Source: an uncultured SAR116 cluster alpha proteobacterium
Lineage (GTDB): Bacteria > Pseudomonadota > Alphaproteobacteria > Puniceispirillales > Puniceispirillaceae
Assembly (NCBI GenBank): GCA_902520885.1
Contig: CABYPW010000004.1
Coordinates: 96,368-160,367, forward strand
Direction of reading: 5' to 3'
Length of the DNA stretch: 64,000 nt
Shown here piece by piece: positions 21,163 to 29,778 of this stretch. Both the position numbers and the translations under genes were made by a program. The notes below the pieces were generated by a model that did not search any database, had not been told where the DNA came from, and was given only the letters and a program-made list of their open reading frames with translations. Every line of letters starts with the position of its first letter. Position 1 is the stretch's first letter.

Positions 21163-21903
21163 TTAACTATCTATTATATTTGACTGATTTGCGACCTTTA
21201 TTGCTTCTTTAAGAGACAAACGACCATCATATAAAGCTCTTCCTGCAATGATGCCATCGATACCATAATGAGCAAGTTTTGAACATGCCTCTATATCCTT
21301 TAAACCCCTTACACCTCCAGATGCAATGATCGGAATATTTGTTTCACGAGCCAATTCAGCCGTAGCGCTTACATTAACACCAGACAATGCGCCATCTCTA
21401 GAAATATCAGTAAATATAATTGCGGCAACGCCACAGTCTTCAAATCTCTTTACGAGTTCAACAACAGGAACGGTGCTTATTTCTAACCATCCCTGCGTTG
21501 CGATCATTCCTTCTTTAGCATCAGCACCCACTGCAATACGACCTTCAAATAGTTTTGCTGCTTGTTTTAATAAGTTTGGTTCTTTTAAAGCTGCGGTTCC
21601 CAACACTAATCTTTCCACACCCAAAGAAAGCCAGTGTTCTATGTTTTTTAAATTTCGAATACCACCACCTAACTGAACTTTTGTTCCTGCCTTCATAATT
21701 TGCTCTACAGCTGAGATGTTTTTAGGTTTTCCTTGTATTGCTCCATCTAAATCGACTACGTGGATCCATGTACAACCAGCTGCAACAAATTCAGCTGCTT
21801 GCGCACCCACGTCTGATGTGTAAACTGTCATTTGTTGAAAATCACCATTCAACAATCTAACTCCCTGTCCATTCTTTAAATCTATTGCAGGATAAATATG
21901 CAT
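21163..21903 (-). CDS. hisA: Phosphoribosylformimino-AICAR-phosphate isomerase
   Basis: HisA performs the Amadori rearrangement of ProFAR to PRFAR. The N-terminal [16 protein letters not shown] has the catalytic Asp in [13 protein letters not shown] binds phosphate, and the second catalytic Asp lies in [22 protein letters not shown] follows. It is 246 residues, tightly placed between the GNAT gene and hisF. Confidence 0.97.
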   Translation of the reverse strand: MHIYPAIDLKNGQGVRLLNGDFQQMTVYTSDVGAQAAEFVAAGCTWIHVVDLDGAIQGKPKNISAVEQIMKAGTKVQLGGGIRNLKNIEHWLSLGVERLVLGTAALKEPNLLKQAAKLFEGRIAVGADAKEGMIATQGWLEISTVPVVELVKRFEDCGVAAIIFTDISRDGALSGVNVSATAELARETNIPIIASGGVRGLKDIEACSKLAHYGIDGIIAGRALYDGRLSLKEAIKVANQSNIIDS

Positions 21904-21912
21904 CTTTTCCCT

Positions 21913-22479
21913 CTAAATTTGTTTCGTAAAATAATAGCCAGAAACATACTTTCCTTCAATTAAAGCATAATTTGGGTGCGTCCCTATCTTAGTAAAACCA
22001 AGTGTTTCGAATGAATGAATTGCTCTATCTTGCGTTGCCCTAACATCAAGGTTAATTGTGTGAAATCCATTAGATTTCGCATAGTTTTCTGCCTCTATAA
22101 CAAGTTGACCCGCCATTCCATAGCCACGAGCCCAAGGAGCTAAAAAAAATGTTGTAAGCTGACAACTAAAGGCTTGTGCTTCATTATTTTGAGGCGGTTT
22201 TAAAATTTGGCAGGAGCCTGCTATCACGTGGTCCAACTTACCAATTATTAATACTCTTTCAGGAATCAGTAAGACGCCACGCCAATAATTTTCGAGAACC
22301 GAACGTGATGGAGGTGAAACCCAACCAAATCCGCCACCAGCCTCTATGGCTTCTTCGGTTGCATCACAAATTTCACTTAAATCACTTGCATCCAAATCAT
22401 TTAAAGTCTCTACAGTAACTATAGGGATTCGGGTTTGTGAAACTGATTTTTTATCAAAAGTAATAAATTCTTCACTCAT
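21913..22479 (-). CDS. GNAT-family acetyltransferase inside the his operon
   Basis: The 188-residue sequence shows a GNAT fold with acetyl-CoA loop APWARGYGMAGQL near residues 118-130 and the late segment AIHSFETLGFTKIGTHPNYA, which is the usual beta5-beta6 region. Its substrate is unknown. The ATG directly abuts the hisH stop codon and hisA starts 9 bp after it, so it is made together with the histidine enzymes. It could modify a pathway intermediate, a small molecule or a protein; nothing in the sequence decides this. Confidence 0.8.
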   Translation of the reverse strand: MSEEFITFDKKSVSQTRIPIVTVETLNDLDASDLSEICDATEEAIEAGGGFGWVSPPSRSVLENYWRGVLLIPERVLIIGKLDHVIAGSCQILKPPQNNEAQAFSCQLTTFFLAPWARGYGMAGQLVIEAENYAKSNGFHTINLDVRATQDRAIHSFETLGFTKIGTHPNYALIEGKYVSGYYFTKQI

Positions 22480-23130
22480 TTAAATATGCCAATTTAAAAA
22501 TGCTGATATTAGATTTAAACCAGCCTTCTGACTTTTTTCTGGATGAAATTGTGTTCCAATTTTATTATCTCTTGCGATAATTGCTGTCACTTGCTCTCCA
22601 TAATCAGTAAAGGCGAGGCAATCATTGAAATTATCTGGCACAAAATGATATGAATGGACAAAATAGTAAAATAAATCGTTGGCCAATTTAGAAGAAAATG
22701 AATGATTGAAATTACAAATTGAAACTTTATTCCATCCCATATGAGGAATCTTATATTCTACTTTGCATTTTGGACTCAACGGCAATACGCTACCATTAAT
22801 CCAGTTTAAACCTGATACAAGATTTCCTTCAAACCCCTTTGTTGCCATCAACTGCATTCCAACACAAATACCCAGAAACGGAACTGCTTGCTCTTGGACC
22901 CGTGTTTCTAATACCTGCTCCATATCTTGTATTTCTGCCAAGCTTTGTTTGCAATCTGCAAAATTTCCAACACCTGGTAATATAATATAGTCTGACTTTA
23001 ATACCTCTTTTGGGTCAGAGGAAGTTTTTATTGCCCATTCTTCCTTAAGCTCATTAGCTACTCTACCCACTGACTGTTGAACTGAATGCAAATTTCCAGA
23101 ACCATAATCTACAATCACTAAGGACTTCAT
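22480..23130 (-). CDS. hisH: Imidazole glycerol phosphate synthase, glutaminase subunit
   Basis: HisH is the class-I glutamine amidotransferase that feeds ammonia to HisF. VIVDYGSGNLHS opens the protein, the nucleophile is the Cys in FLGICVGMQLM, and the His/Glu pair lies in GTQFHPEKSQKAG. I chose the ATG at 23130 (MKSLVIVDYG), one base after the hisB stop, over a start 18 codons upstream inside hisB because it puts the domain at the N-terminus as usual. Confidence 0.96.
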   Translation of the reverse strand: MKSLVIVDYGSGNLHSVQQSVGRVANELKEEWAIKTSSDPKEVLKSDYIILPGVGNFADCKQSLAEIQDMEQVLETRVQEQAVPFLGICVGMQLMATKGFEGNLVSGLNWINGSVLPLSPKCKVEYKIPHMGWNKVSICNFNHSFSSKLANDLFYYFVHSYHFVPDNFNDCLAFTDYGEQVTAIIARDNKIGTQFHPEKSQKAGLNLISAFLNWHI

Positions 23131-23131
23131 A

Positions 23132-23731
23132 CTATAAACTCCCACCGAGCGTTCCCTTAGTCGAAGGTATTTCTTGAGAAGCACGTGGATCTATTTCTGT
23201 GGATTGTCGTATTGCTCTAGCCAATGCTTTAAAGCAACTTTCTATAATATGATGTGTGTTTACACCATAGAAGTTTTCTACATGAAGCGTTATACCTGAA
23301 CCCATGGAAAAAGCCTGAAACCATTCTCTAAACAATTCTGTCTGCATACTACCTAATGTTTGGGAAGGCAAAACCACTCTCCAAACTAAAAATGGTCTCC
23401 CGGACAAATCTACTGTGACTTGGGACATGGCTTCATCCATCGGCAACAAGCTTGCCCCATAACGATTAATACCTCGCCTGTCTCCCAAAGCTTCTTTAAA
23501 CGCTTGGCCAAGAGCCCAGCCAGTATCCTCTGTGGTATGATGATCATCAATGTGTAAGTCACCAATTACATTAATGGTAATATCCATTAAACTATGTTTT
23601 GCCAATTGCTCAAGCATATGGTCTAAAAATCCAATGCCAGTATTTATTTCACCCTTTCCCACACCATCAATTGATAATGAAACTGAAACATTTGTTTCAT
23701 TGGTTTTTCGAGTTATTTTTGATTTGCGCAT
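23132..23731 (-). CDS. hisB: Imidazoleglycerol-phosphate dehydratase
   Basis: HisB dehydrates imidazole glycerol phosphate. Metal-binding histidine motifs [12 protein letters not shown] near residue 65 and [14 protein letters not shown] near residue 160 are both intact. At 199 residues it is the monofunctional form, without the phosphatase domain of enteric HisB. It is the first gene of the leftward histidine operon; the 116-bp gap upstream should contain the promoter. Confidence 0.97.
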   Translation of the reverse strand: MRKSKITRKTNETNVSVSLSIDGVGKGEINTGIGFLDHMLEQLAKHSLMDITINVIGDLHIDDHHTTEDTGWALGQAFKEALGDRRGINRYGASLLPMDEAMSQVTVDLSGRPFLVWRVVLPSQTLGSMQTELFREWFQAFSMGSGITLHVENFYGVNTHHIIESCFKALARAIRQSTEIDPRASQEIPSTKGTLGGSL

Positions 23732-23847
23732 ATGGTTAATTCTTTCAAGTTACGTCTTATGATAACTTTACATTTTTTTTTTGCCACATTTATCAGTTTT
23801 TTTAAAATTTGACCAGATCTGGATAATCGAAAATCCTGAGGGGTTTC

Positions 23848-24240
23848 TTAAAGATTTTTATCATCATGTTCTTCAAAACCTGCTGAGAGCATTTGCTCTA
23901 ATTGATTTCCTAACCTACTACACTGATTTTCAGATAATCTATCAATATTATTTGCCAACATGTTACCAAGAGCTGTAGCTCTCGGACCTAAACTACTAGT
24001 GTTTATTACAGGTTTCGGATGAGAAATTTGAGCGAGTCTCTTAAGTTTCTCTGCTTCATCCCATATTAATCCCAGCCAAACACATATCTGATCTATCAGT
24101 ATTGGTGAAGGTTTACCTCTTTTTCCGTGTTCTAAGGCAGAGAGATAAGCAACGGAAACCGTTAACTTATTCGCCTGTTGTATAAGTGTTTTGTTATATT
24201 TTGAACGCAAAAAACGCATGTGTTCGCCAAAAGGTGTCAT
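23848..24240 (-). CDS. XRE-family helix-turn-helix regulator
   Basis: The 130-residue protein begins with an HTH (FGEHMRFLRSKYNKTLIQQANKLTVSVAYLSALEHGKRGKPS, residues ~4-47), followed by a helical C-terminal part that may dimerise. Its start overlaps the Smr gene stop as ATGA, so it is translationally coupled to it. Its targets are unknown. Small XRE regulators of this type recur beside the Smr gene in alphaproteobacteria. Confidence 0.8.
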   Translation of the reverse strand: MTPFGEHMRFLRSKYNKTLIQQANKLTVSVAYLSALEHGKRGKPSPILIDQICVWLGLIWDEAEKLKRLAQISHPKPVINTSSLGPRATALGNMLANNIDRLSENQCSRLGNQLEQMLSAGFEEHDDKNL

Positions 24241-24818
24241 TTACTTGGAGACCTATTTCTTCTTAACCTTACATAAAATGCACCACTTCCACCGTCTTTT
24301 TCTTTTGCCTGACCAAATGCTAAAATATAAGGCAAACAAAAATCGGATTTTAGCCATACTGGAAGTTTGTTTCTTAAAACACCTGTGCCTTCTTTTCCCT
24401 TCCCAGTGATAATGAGAATGGTTCGATATTGATTTGAAAAAGATTTTTTAATAAAAGTCTGTAAATTTAAAAATGCGTTATGCTGTGACATGCCATGTAA
24501 ATCTAATTTAGCTTCAACATTAAATTTACCGGCTCGTAATTTTTTTGAGCTAGTTCCATCTATTCCTGCCGCCTCTTCATACCTAAGGTCAGAAGGAATG
24601 TTTTTAATAACTTTCAAAGTTTGCGGTGTAGACTGTAACGAGCTTTGTGAATAAACTTTCTTATTTTTTTTCTTACTTTCAGATTTGTTAATTTTTTTGT
24701 TCATATCTCCAATTGAAAAATTAACAGGTGATATTTTGTCAGAATTTTTTGGAATTATGGTTTTTGTAACTATATTCCACAAATCTTCATTATCCAAATT
24801 TACCCTTTTTTTTACCAT
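24237..24818 (-). CDS. Smr-domain protein
   Basis: The 193-residue protein has a charged, lysine-rich N-terminal half and a C-terminal Smr domain at about residues 100-190, with LDLHGMSQHNAF and IITGKGKEGTGVLRNKLPVWL. Smr domains are nicking endonucleases related to the MutS2 C-terminus; newer work ties some to ribosome rescue. It lies between the Tim44-like gene and the XRE regulator. The mltA gene often found between Tim44-like and Smr genes in relatives is absent here. Confidence 0.88.
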   Translation of the reverse strand: MVKKRVNLDNEDLWNIVTKTIIPKNSDKISPVNFSIGDMNKKINKSESKKKNKKVYSQSSLQSTPQTLKVIKNIPSDLRYEEAAGIDGTSSKKLRAGKFNVEAKLDLHGMSQHNAFLNLQTFIKKSFSNQYRTILIITGKGKEGTGVLRNKLPVWLKSDFCLPYILAFGQAKEKDGGSGAFYVRLRRNRSPSK

Positions 24819-24861
24819 CGGTTCACCTTAGCAAGATTTATTAAGATTTTAACTCTTATTA

Positions 24862-25500
24862 CTAATCGATTTCGGTTGTTCCTGTTTCAACTAATTTCCA
24901 ATTCGGGTCTTTACTATTTATGTCTCTTTCAAAAATCCAAATATCTTCTATATGCTCACTTGAGAAGCTATCGTCCTCAATTTCCACGTCTTTAGAGTCA
25001 AAAAGTATTCTAGTTTGAATAGTGTCAAATTTAACTGTAACGGAAGCTATCCCATCAGATATTTCGGCATCTAACAACTGAATATCATTTACCTTCTCTA
25101 TGTTTATTTTCAACTTTTCACCAGCTTCGTCTCTTTGGTGGATAGCAGTTGCAAATTCTTCATATAAGTCAAAACCAACATAACGCCGAAGATTTCCTAG
25201 ATCACCTTCTGAAAAAGAGTTTAAAATTAACGGGAACGCTGCTCTTGCTCCATTTAAGAATTCTTCGTCTTTAAAAGATGTATCCAGTTTGCGTAAATCT
25301 TTTAAACCTGAACCATTTAATGCCTCATGAATAGTATCAGATGCTTTGGTTTTAAAATTTATAACGTTATCTTTCTTAGTTTCTGTTTGCATTGTTTTCT
25401 GTGGTTTTTCAAAACCATCTTTTGTTCCAAGTATCGAACGGAGTCTAAAAATTAGAAAAATTGCAATAACAGCAAAAATTAAAATGTCGATGAAGGGCAT
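24862..25500 (-). CDS. Tim44-like domain membrane protein
   Basis: One N-terminal membrane helix (IDILIFAVIAIFLIFRL) is followed by a linker and a soluble Tim44-like domain from about residue 75 (FLNGARAAFPLILNSFSEGDLGNLRRYVG) to the end. Mitochondrial Tim44 tethers the import motor to TIM23, and the bacterial homologues (TimA) are inner-membrane proteins of unclear role. It is divergent from fxsA, the conserved arrangement in alphaproteobacteria. Confidence 0.87.
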   Translation of the reverse strand: MPFIDILIFAVIAIFLIFRLRSILGTKDGFEKPQKTMQTETKKDNVINFKTKASDTIHEALNGSGLKDLRKLDTSFKDEEFLNGARAAFPLILNSFSEGDLGNLRRYVGFDLYEEFATAIHQRDEAGEKLKINIEKVNDIQLLDAEISDGIASVTVKFDTIQTRILFDSKDVEIEDDSFSSEHIEDIWIFERDINSKDPNWKLVETGTTEID

Positions 25501-25614
25501 AATTTTTCCATTTAATAAGGTGAATGTAATACAGCGTTTTAATTCTGCTTAGTTTATACTATAATTCTACAAATAGGTGATAAATAAGACAAGAACAACC
25601 AATGAGAATTAAAA

Positions 25615-26094
25615 ATGCGCAAACCCAATGTATTTATATTACTTTTAGGTTTTATTATCTATGGTTGGATAGAATTTGAAACCTTATTATTTGTAGGAAA
25701 TATAATTGGTGGTTTGCTGAGTTTCCTTGGTTTGTTCTTTACAGCGTTTATAGGAATTTTCCTTATAAAGCTATTGTCTAAAAAAGTGTTTTCGACCTGG
25801 CAATCGGAGTACCAATTAAAAACGTTTGGCTTATCTAGGTTTGCAGAGGGGGTATCTATTTTGTTTGGAGGTATGCTTTTGATAATACCTGGCTATTTTA
25901 CTGATTTGATTGGAATAATTTGCATGGTTCCGATACTAAGAATTTATATTGGAAGTATTATTATTGCAAATTTTGCTGACCACAGGTTTTTCACTAATTT
26001 GAGAAAAAAACATGGGGATGACTTCTATTACACTGATGATACAGGAAAAAACACTCGTAATATTATAATCGATGGTGACTATAAAGAAAAATAA
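25615..26094 (+). CDS. fxsA: FxsA-family membrane protein
   Basis: The 159-residue protein shows the family pattern: a first helix reaching IEFETLLFVGNIIGG, a second helix, then SRFAEGVSILFGGMLLIIPGYFTDLIGIICMVP with further helices, and a short polar tail. FxsA was named for affecting phage T7 exclusion by F plasmid in E. coli; its normal role is unknown. It precedes secB by 87 bp on the same strand. Confidence 0.85.
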   Translation: MRKPNVFILLLGFIIYGWIEFETLLFVGNIIGGLLSFLGLFFTAFIGIFLIKLLSKKVFSTWQSEYQLKTFGLSRFAEGVSILFGGMLLIIPGYFTDLIGIICMVPILRIYIGSIIIANFADHRFFTNLRKKHGDDFYYTDDTGKNTRNIIIDGDYKEK

Positions 26095-26181
26095 ATATTT
26101 TAATGTTGTTCAGTGACATATATAAAGGCATGTTTTAGCAATATGTTATTGTAAATTTAAATTTTTGATATGGAGCAAATT

Positions 26182-26643
26182 ATGTCTAAGAAAGAGAGTG
26201 CAACCAAAACAACACCTTCTTTGACAATGCATGCCCAATATATCAAAGATTTATCTTTTGAAAACCCAAGAGCTTCAAGCGTATTCACGCAACAAACTGG
26301 ACAACCGGATGTTGAGGTAAGTGTAAATGTAGGAGCAAGTTCACTTGAAGATAACCGATACGAAATCATACTTAACCTTAACGCGAAGGCTAATGTTAAC
26401 AAAGAACCTCTCTTTTTAATTGAACTAAGTTATGGTGGTATAGCAAGTTTAAACGACATTCCCGAGAATGATAAAAATGCTTTTGTGATGATTGAAGGTC
26501 CAAGACTGTTGTTTCCGTTTGCTCGAGCGACAATAGCTACGATAACAAGAGAGGGTGGTTTTTTGCCACTAAACCTGCAACCCATTGATTTTGTTGCTGT
26601 ATTTAAAGCCAACCTAAAGGCGAGGCAAAAAGAGAGTAATTAA
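26182..26643 (+). CDS. secB: Protein-export chaperone SecB
   Basis: SecB keeps preproteins unfolded and hands them to SecA. The 153-residue sequence has QYIKDLSFENPRA near the N-terminus, the acidic core strands, and the C-terminal LLFPFARATIATITREGGFLPLNLQPIDFVAVF, which is diagnostic. I chose the ATG at 26182 because GGAG lies six bases before it; a start four codons upstream has no such signal. It converges on dnaQ with only 8 bp between the stop codons. Confidence 0.97.
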   Translation: MSKKESATKTTPSLTMHAQYIKDLSFENPRASSVFTQQTGQPDVEVSVNVGASSLEDNRYEIILNLNAKANVNKEPLFLIELSYGGIASLNDIPENDKNAFVMIEGPRLLFPFARATIATITREGGFLPLNLQPIDFVAVFKANLKARQKESN

Positions 26644-26651
26644 AAACTTAA

Positions 26652-27347
26652 TTATTCAGAATGATACCATATTGGATCTGTAATTAGGTTTAAGAATTGA
26701 GAGTGGTTTTTTAGTTCGTCTTTCGTTGGCTCGTGATGTCTAATTGGCCTATGTTTTCTATTGACAAACGAAGATTGAAAATCTTTGGTGTTTTCTTTGC
26801 CTTCAATCGCAACCTCATTGAATTGAAGGTCTGGTTGGAGCCCACCTCTTAATTCAACATAAACAGAAGCCAGCAAGTCTGCATCTATTAAAGCTCCATG
26901 AAATTCTCTATGCGAATTATCTATCTGAAATCTTCGACAAAGCGCGTCTAAAGAAGCGTGTGCGCCCGGAAATTTTTTCCGAGCTATTTTTAATGTATCT
27001 ACAACCTTATCTTCAGATATTATCTGAAAACCTGACTGCCTTAACTCAGAGTTTAAAAAAGCTAAATCGAATGATGCATTATGTATTACTAATTGATCGT
27101 TTTTTATAAAATCGAGAAATTCTTGAGCTACTTGTTTGAAAGTAGGTTTGTTTGATATAAACTCTTTTGTAATACCGTGTATTTTTATAGCTTCCTCATC
27201 TATATCCCTCTCTGGATTAATATACAAATGAAGCGTTCTTTCTGATGGAACTAAATTAATTATTTCTAATGCCCCTATTTCGATTATTTTATGACCACTA
27301 TGCACATCAAGTCCTGTAGTTTCTGTATCCAACACCACTTCTCGCAT
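26652..27347 (-). CDS. dnaQ: DNA polymerase III epsilon subunit (3'-5' proofreading exonuclease)
   Basis: The 231-residue protein has the three exonuclease motifs: DTETTG at residues 7-12, VIHNASFDLAFLNSE near 95, and HGALIDADLLASVY near 155. An extra C-terminal tail probably contacts the polymerase alpha subunit. It is 18 bp downstream of coaE on the same strand, and dnaQ-coaE-maf is a conserved alphaproteobacterial block. Confidence 0.95.
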   Translation of the reverse strand: MREVVLDTETTGLDVHSGHKIIEIGALEIINLVPSERTLHLYINPERDIDEEAIKIHGITKEFISNKPTFKQVAQEFLDFIKNDQLVIHNASFDLAFLNSELRQSGFQIISEDKVVDTLKIARKKFPGAHASLDALCRRFQIDNSHREFHGALIDADLLASVYVELRGGLQPDLQFNEVAIEGKENTKDFQSSFVNRKHRPIRHHEPTKDELKNHSQFLNLITDPIWYHSE

Positions 27348-27365
27348 TATTACCTCTACTTAACT

Positions 27366-27959
27366 TCAATCAATTTTATTAAAAAACAACCAACGTTTTA
27401 ACAATTTATAGCTATATGCTTTTCCTAAACCTGTTGGAAGACAAAAGTCAGCCAATTGCATTTTAACTTTTTGCGGAAATTGATAACTTATTATATTATT
27501 CAATTTTCTTTCTGACATGCCTGAACGTGCTAATGCACGTTGTCTTTGCAGAAATTCAGGAGCCCAAACACATATAATAGAATCACAAAAAACTTCACAC
27601 CCTGTCTCAAATAGTAATGGAATGTCAACGACTACCATTTTCTGTCTTTGACCTCTCATTCGAGCAAGAAATTTATTTCTATTAGATTCCACTAACGGAT
27701 GAATAACAGACTCTAAAGCTTTTTTTCCTTCAAAGCTTGAAAAGGCTATCTTCCCTAATTTTTCTCTATCTATGCCATTTTCGAGAGTTCTTATATCTCC
27801 AAACAATTCAACAATCATAGGAACTGCTGCACCATTTGGACCAATTAAGTCATGCACCGTTTTATCTGAATCATGTACTGGTATTTTAAAATGATTACAC
27901 ATTTTACCAATAGTTGTTTTACCTGTTGCTATAGACCCAGTTAACCCTATTACTCTCAT
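27366..27959 (-). CDS. coaE: Dephospho-CoA kinase
   Basis: CoaE carries out the last step of coenzyme A synthesis. The P-loop GLTGSIATGKTTIG is at residues ~5-18, followed by VHDSDKTVHDL and the mid-region VVDIPLLFETGCE. Length 197 is normal. Its ATG overlaps the maf stop by 4 bp, so the two are translationally coupled. Confidence 0.96.
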   Translation of the reverse strand: MRVIGLTGSIATGKTTIGKMCNHFKIPVHDSDKTVHDLIGPNGAAVPMIVELFGDIRTLENGIDREKLGKIAFSSFEGKKALESVIHPLVESNRNKFLARMRGQRQKMVVVDIPLLFETGCEVFCDSIICVWAPEFLQRQRALARSGMSERKLNNIISYQFPQKVKMQLADFCLPTGLGKAYSYKLLKRWLFFNKID

Positions 27960-28585
27960 GAGACCACAGTTTCTTTAGTTGACACTAAACCGTGTAAACG
28001 TAAAAACTCTAATAAAGGGAGTAACGGAATTCCGAGTATATCATAAAAAGAACCATCGAAACTCGATATTATATGACAGCCCTGATTTTCTATTTGATAA
28101 CATCCTGGTGTTTTGAGCGCTTTATTCCCTATCTCTTTAAGGTAGTCATCTATTTCAATATCTGTAAGGGAACGTAGAGTGACCGTTGGTGATGATAAAT
28201 GGTGCCAAATTCTCTTCCCACCAGAAAAAACAACAACACTAGTATGCAGCACATGTGTGTTCCCTTGCAATTTTCTTAGCTGTTCTTTTGCTTTTTTTAG
28301 TGATTTTGGTTTCGAAAAACCGATCCCTTTAGATTCTAATATTTGATCACTCGCTATAACAAAAGCTTCTGTGTTTGAAAGAGCTATTTGATACCCCTTT
28401 ATTTCAGCAAGCAATACGGCGCATTCTTGAAGTGTTGTTTTCCCGGCTAGGGCAGACTCTTTAATAGATTCTTCATCAACAAAGGGTCTTTTGACCAAAA
28501 AATCAATTTTTGCATTTTTTAATAAAGCTTGCCTCGATTTCGATGACGAAGCTAAAATTATAGTCTTATGTTTAAGATTATACAT
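27956..28585 (-). CDS. maf: Maf-family nucleotide pyrophosphatase
   Basis: The Maf fold begins IILASSSKSRQALLKNA and includes the Glu-rich VDEESIKES and the catalytic-area VIASDQILE. Enzymes of this family hydrolyse dTTP, UTP or modified nucleotides; which one cannot be told here. Length is 209. It overlaps the preceding PPSR gene by 8 bp and coaE by 4 bp. Confidence 0.94.
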   Translation of the reverse strand: MYNLKHKTIILASSSKSRQALLKNAKIDFLVKRPFVDEESIKESALAGKTTLQECAVLLAEIKGYQIALSNTEAFVIASDQILESKGIGFSKPKSLKKAKEQLRKLQGNTHVLHTSVVVFSGGKRIWHHLSSPTVTLRSLTDIEIDDYLKEIGNKALKTPGCYQIENQGCHIISSFDGSFYDILGIPLLPLLEFLRLHGLVSTKETVVS

Positions 28586-29411
28586 TATCTAATTGATCCA
28601 GCCACTGGCGATATAGATGTATTATTGATGCTGCTATTTCTTCCACTGAACGACGAGAGACATCTATGACGGGCCAATTTTGTCTACTAAATAATTTTCT
28701 GGCATCTCTCACCTCATTAGTAATAATATCTAGATCAGCATAATTTGGATTACTTAAATTAGATAAATGCTGAAGGCGTGTTTTTCTGACTTGCATTAGC
28801 CTTTTTGGATCAGTGGTCAAGCCAACTATGAAAATATTTTTTTCTGGTAGTTTATCAATTGGAAATGGTACACCCGGAACGAGAGCATAATTGGCTACTT
28901 TGAAGCCTCTGTGACCCAAATACATAGATGTTGGAGTTTTTGAAGTTCTAGAAACACCAACAAGCAACATATCGGCATCATCCAACCTCTCTATATTTAA
29001 TCCGTCATCGTGGACAACAGCATATTCTACTGCTGCCATACGCTTAAAATACGCTCTGTCTAGTTTATGTTGGGCTCCAGATCTTAAACTTTGTTCTACA
29101 CCTAAAACATTGGTGAAAAGATCTACAACTGAGTCCAAAATTGATAAGTTTGGTATACCTCGCCTTGTACATAAAGTTTCCAACATTACTCTGACTTCTT
29201 TGTTAACTACTGAAAATAATACAACACCTGGGTTTTTCTCTAAATTACGCTCTATAGCGTCTATGTGTGCTTTGTTCCGAACGAGGGTCCAGATATGTTC
29301 CGTGATGTTTGTATCTGGAAACTGTGCCAATCCAGCTCGCGCAAATTGATGTACTGTTTCACCTGTTGAGTCAGATATTAGATGTAAATGTAAATCATTT
29401 TTTTTTACCAT
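28578..29411 (-). CDS. Pyruvate,phosphate dikinase regulatory protein (PPSR/DUF299, RP001-type)
   Basis: This bifunctional serine/threonine kinase and pyrophosphorylase family regulates PEP synthase or PPDK. The sequence starts LHLISDSTGETVHQFARAGL and has the P-loop VGVSRTSKTPTSMYLG near residue 150. I chose the ATG at 29411 (MVKKNDLH), giving 277 residues. An alternative start 23 codons upstream would add a basic, non-family N-terminus and run into the origin region. The homologue in Caulobacter flanks the replication origin opposite hemE, as here. Confidence 0.92.
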   Translation of the reverse strand: MVKKNDLHLHLISDSTGETVHQFARAGLAQFPDTNITEHIWTLVRNKAHIDAIERNLEKNPGVVLFSVVNKEVRVMLETLCTRRGIPNLSILDSVVDLFTNVLGVEQSLRSGAQHKLDRAYFKRMAAVEYAVVHDDGLNIERLDDADMLLVGVSRTSKTPTSMYLGHRGFKVANYALVPGVPFPIDKLPEKNIFIVGLTTDPKRLMQVRKTRLQHLSNLSNPNYADLDIITNEVRDARKLFSRQNWPVIDVSRRSVEEIAASIIHLYRQWLDQLDNV

Positions 29412-29778
29412 TTTCTGCCAGTCTAAGAAGAAAGAAAGCTTTAACTTAATTATTTTCCTCATATTTCTTTTATTGTACACAGATAATTATCTTTTTCCTG
29501 TGAATAATTATTAAAATTTTGGAAAAAGATCAAAATATACGATTTTTACACAAGTTTTTAGAAACTAAATAATTAATTGTATAAGTTTTTACTAAATTTT
29601 GTTCAAGTGTTGATTACTTTTTCAAAATTTTTAAAGTATTGTTTAAATTGCGTTTTATAGAACAAATATTACATACTTAATATTATTATGTTGTGGAAAA
29701 CTTTGCTTTGTTTGTTTTTAATGTTAATTAAACAAACTACATCTATATCAACCTTTATTATATATATTTTTTTTATAA
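29412..29778. other. oriC: Probable chromosomal replication origin (oriC)
   Basis: This 367-bp gap between PPSR and hemE is strikingly AT-rich and has no sensible reading frame of its own. It matches the location of Cori in Caulobacter crescentus, between hemE and the RP001-type gene. One perfect DnaA box is present at 29499-29507. Single-mismatch boxes appear at 29473-29481 (TTGTACACA), 29544-29552 (TTTTACACA) and 29692-29700 (TGTGGAAAA). A run of nearly pure A/T just before hemE (about 29755-29778) could be the unwinding element. Flanking genes mostly point outward for about 9 kb on each side, and parS and parAB lie close to the right. I saw no GANTC site inside the gap. Confidence 0.75.
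29499..29507 (-). promoter_or_regulatory. DnaA box, consensus match
   Basis: Plus-strand TGTGAATAA, read as TTATTCACA on the minus strand, matches the DnaA-box consensus TTATNCACA in all positions. It is the best of four candidate boxes in the putative origin. Confidence 0.65.

Noticed and set aside
23813..23822. 10-bp palindrome CCAGATCTGG between hisB and the XRE gene as an operator
   Set aside because: A 10-bp palindrome arises easily by chance and it lies downstream of the regulator and far from a recognisable promoter element.
29354..29370. Half of a parS-like sequence (TGTTTCAC followed by CTGTTGAG) inside the PPSR gene near the origin
   Set aside because: Only the left half matches the palindrome; ParB needs both arms.
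29412..29480. N-terminal extension of the PPSR protein to 29480
   Set aside because: The added 23 residues do not look like the family and the segment overlaps a DnaA-box-like sequence of the origin.
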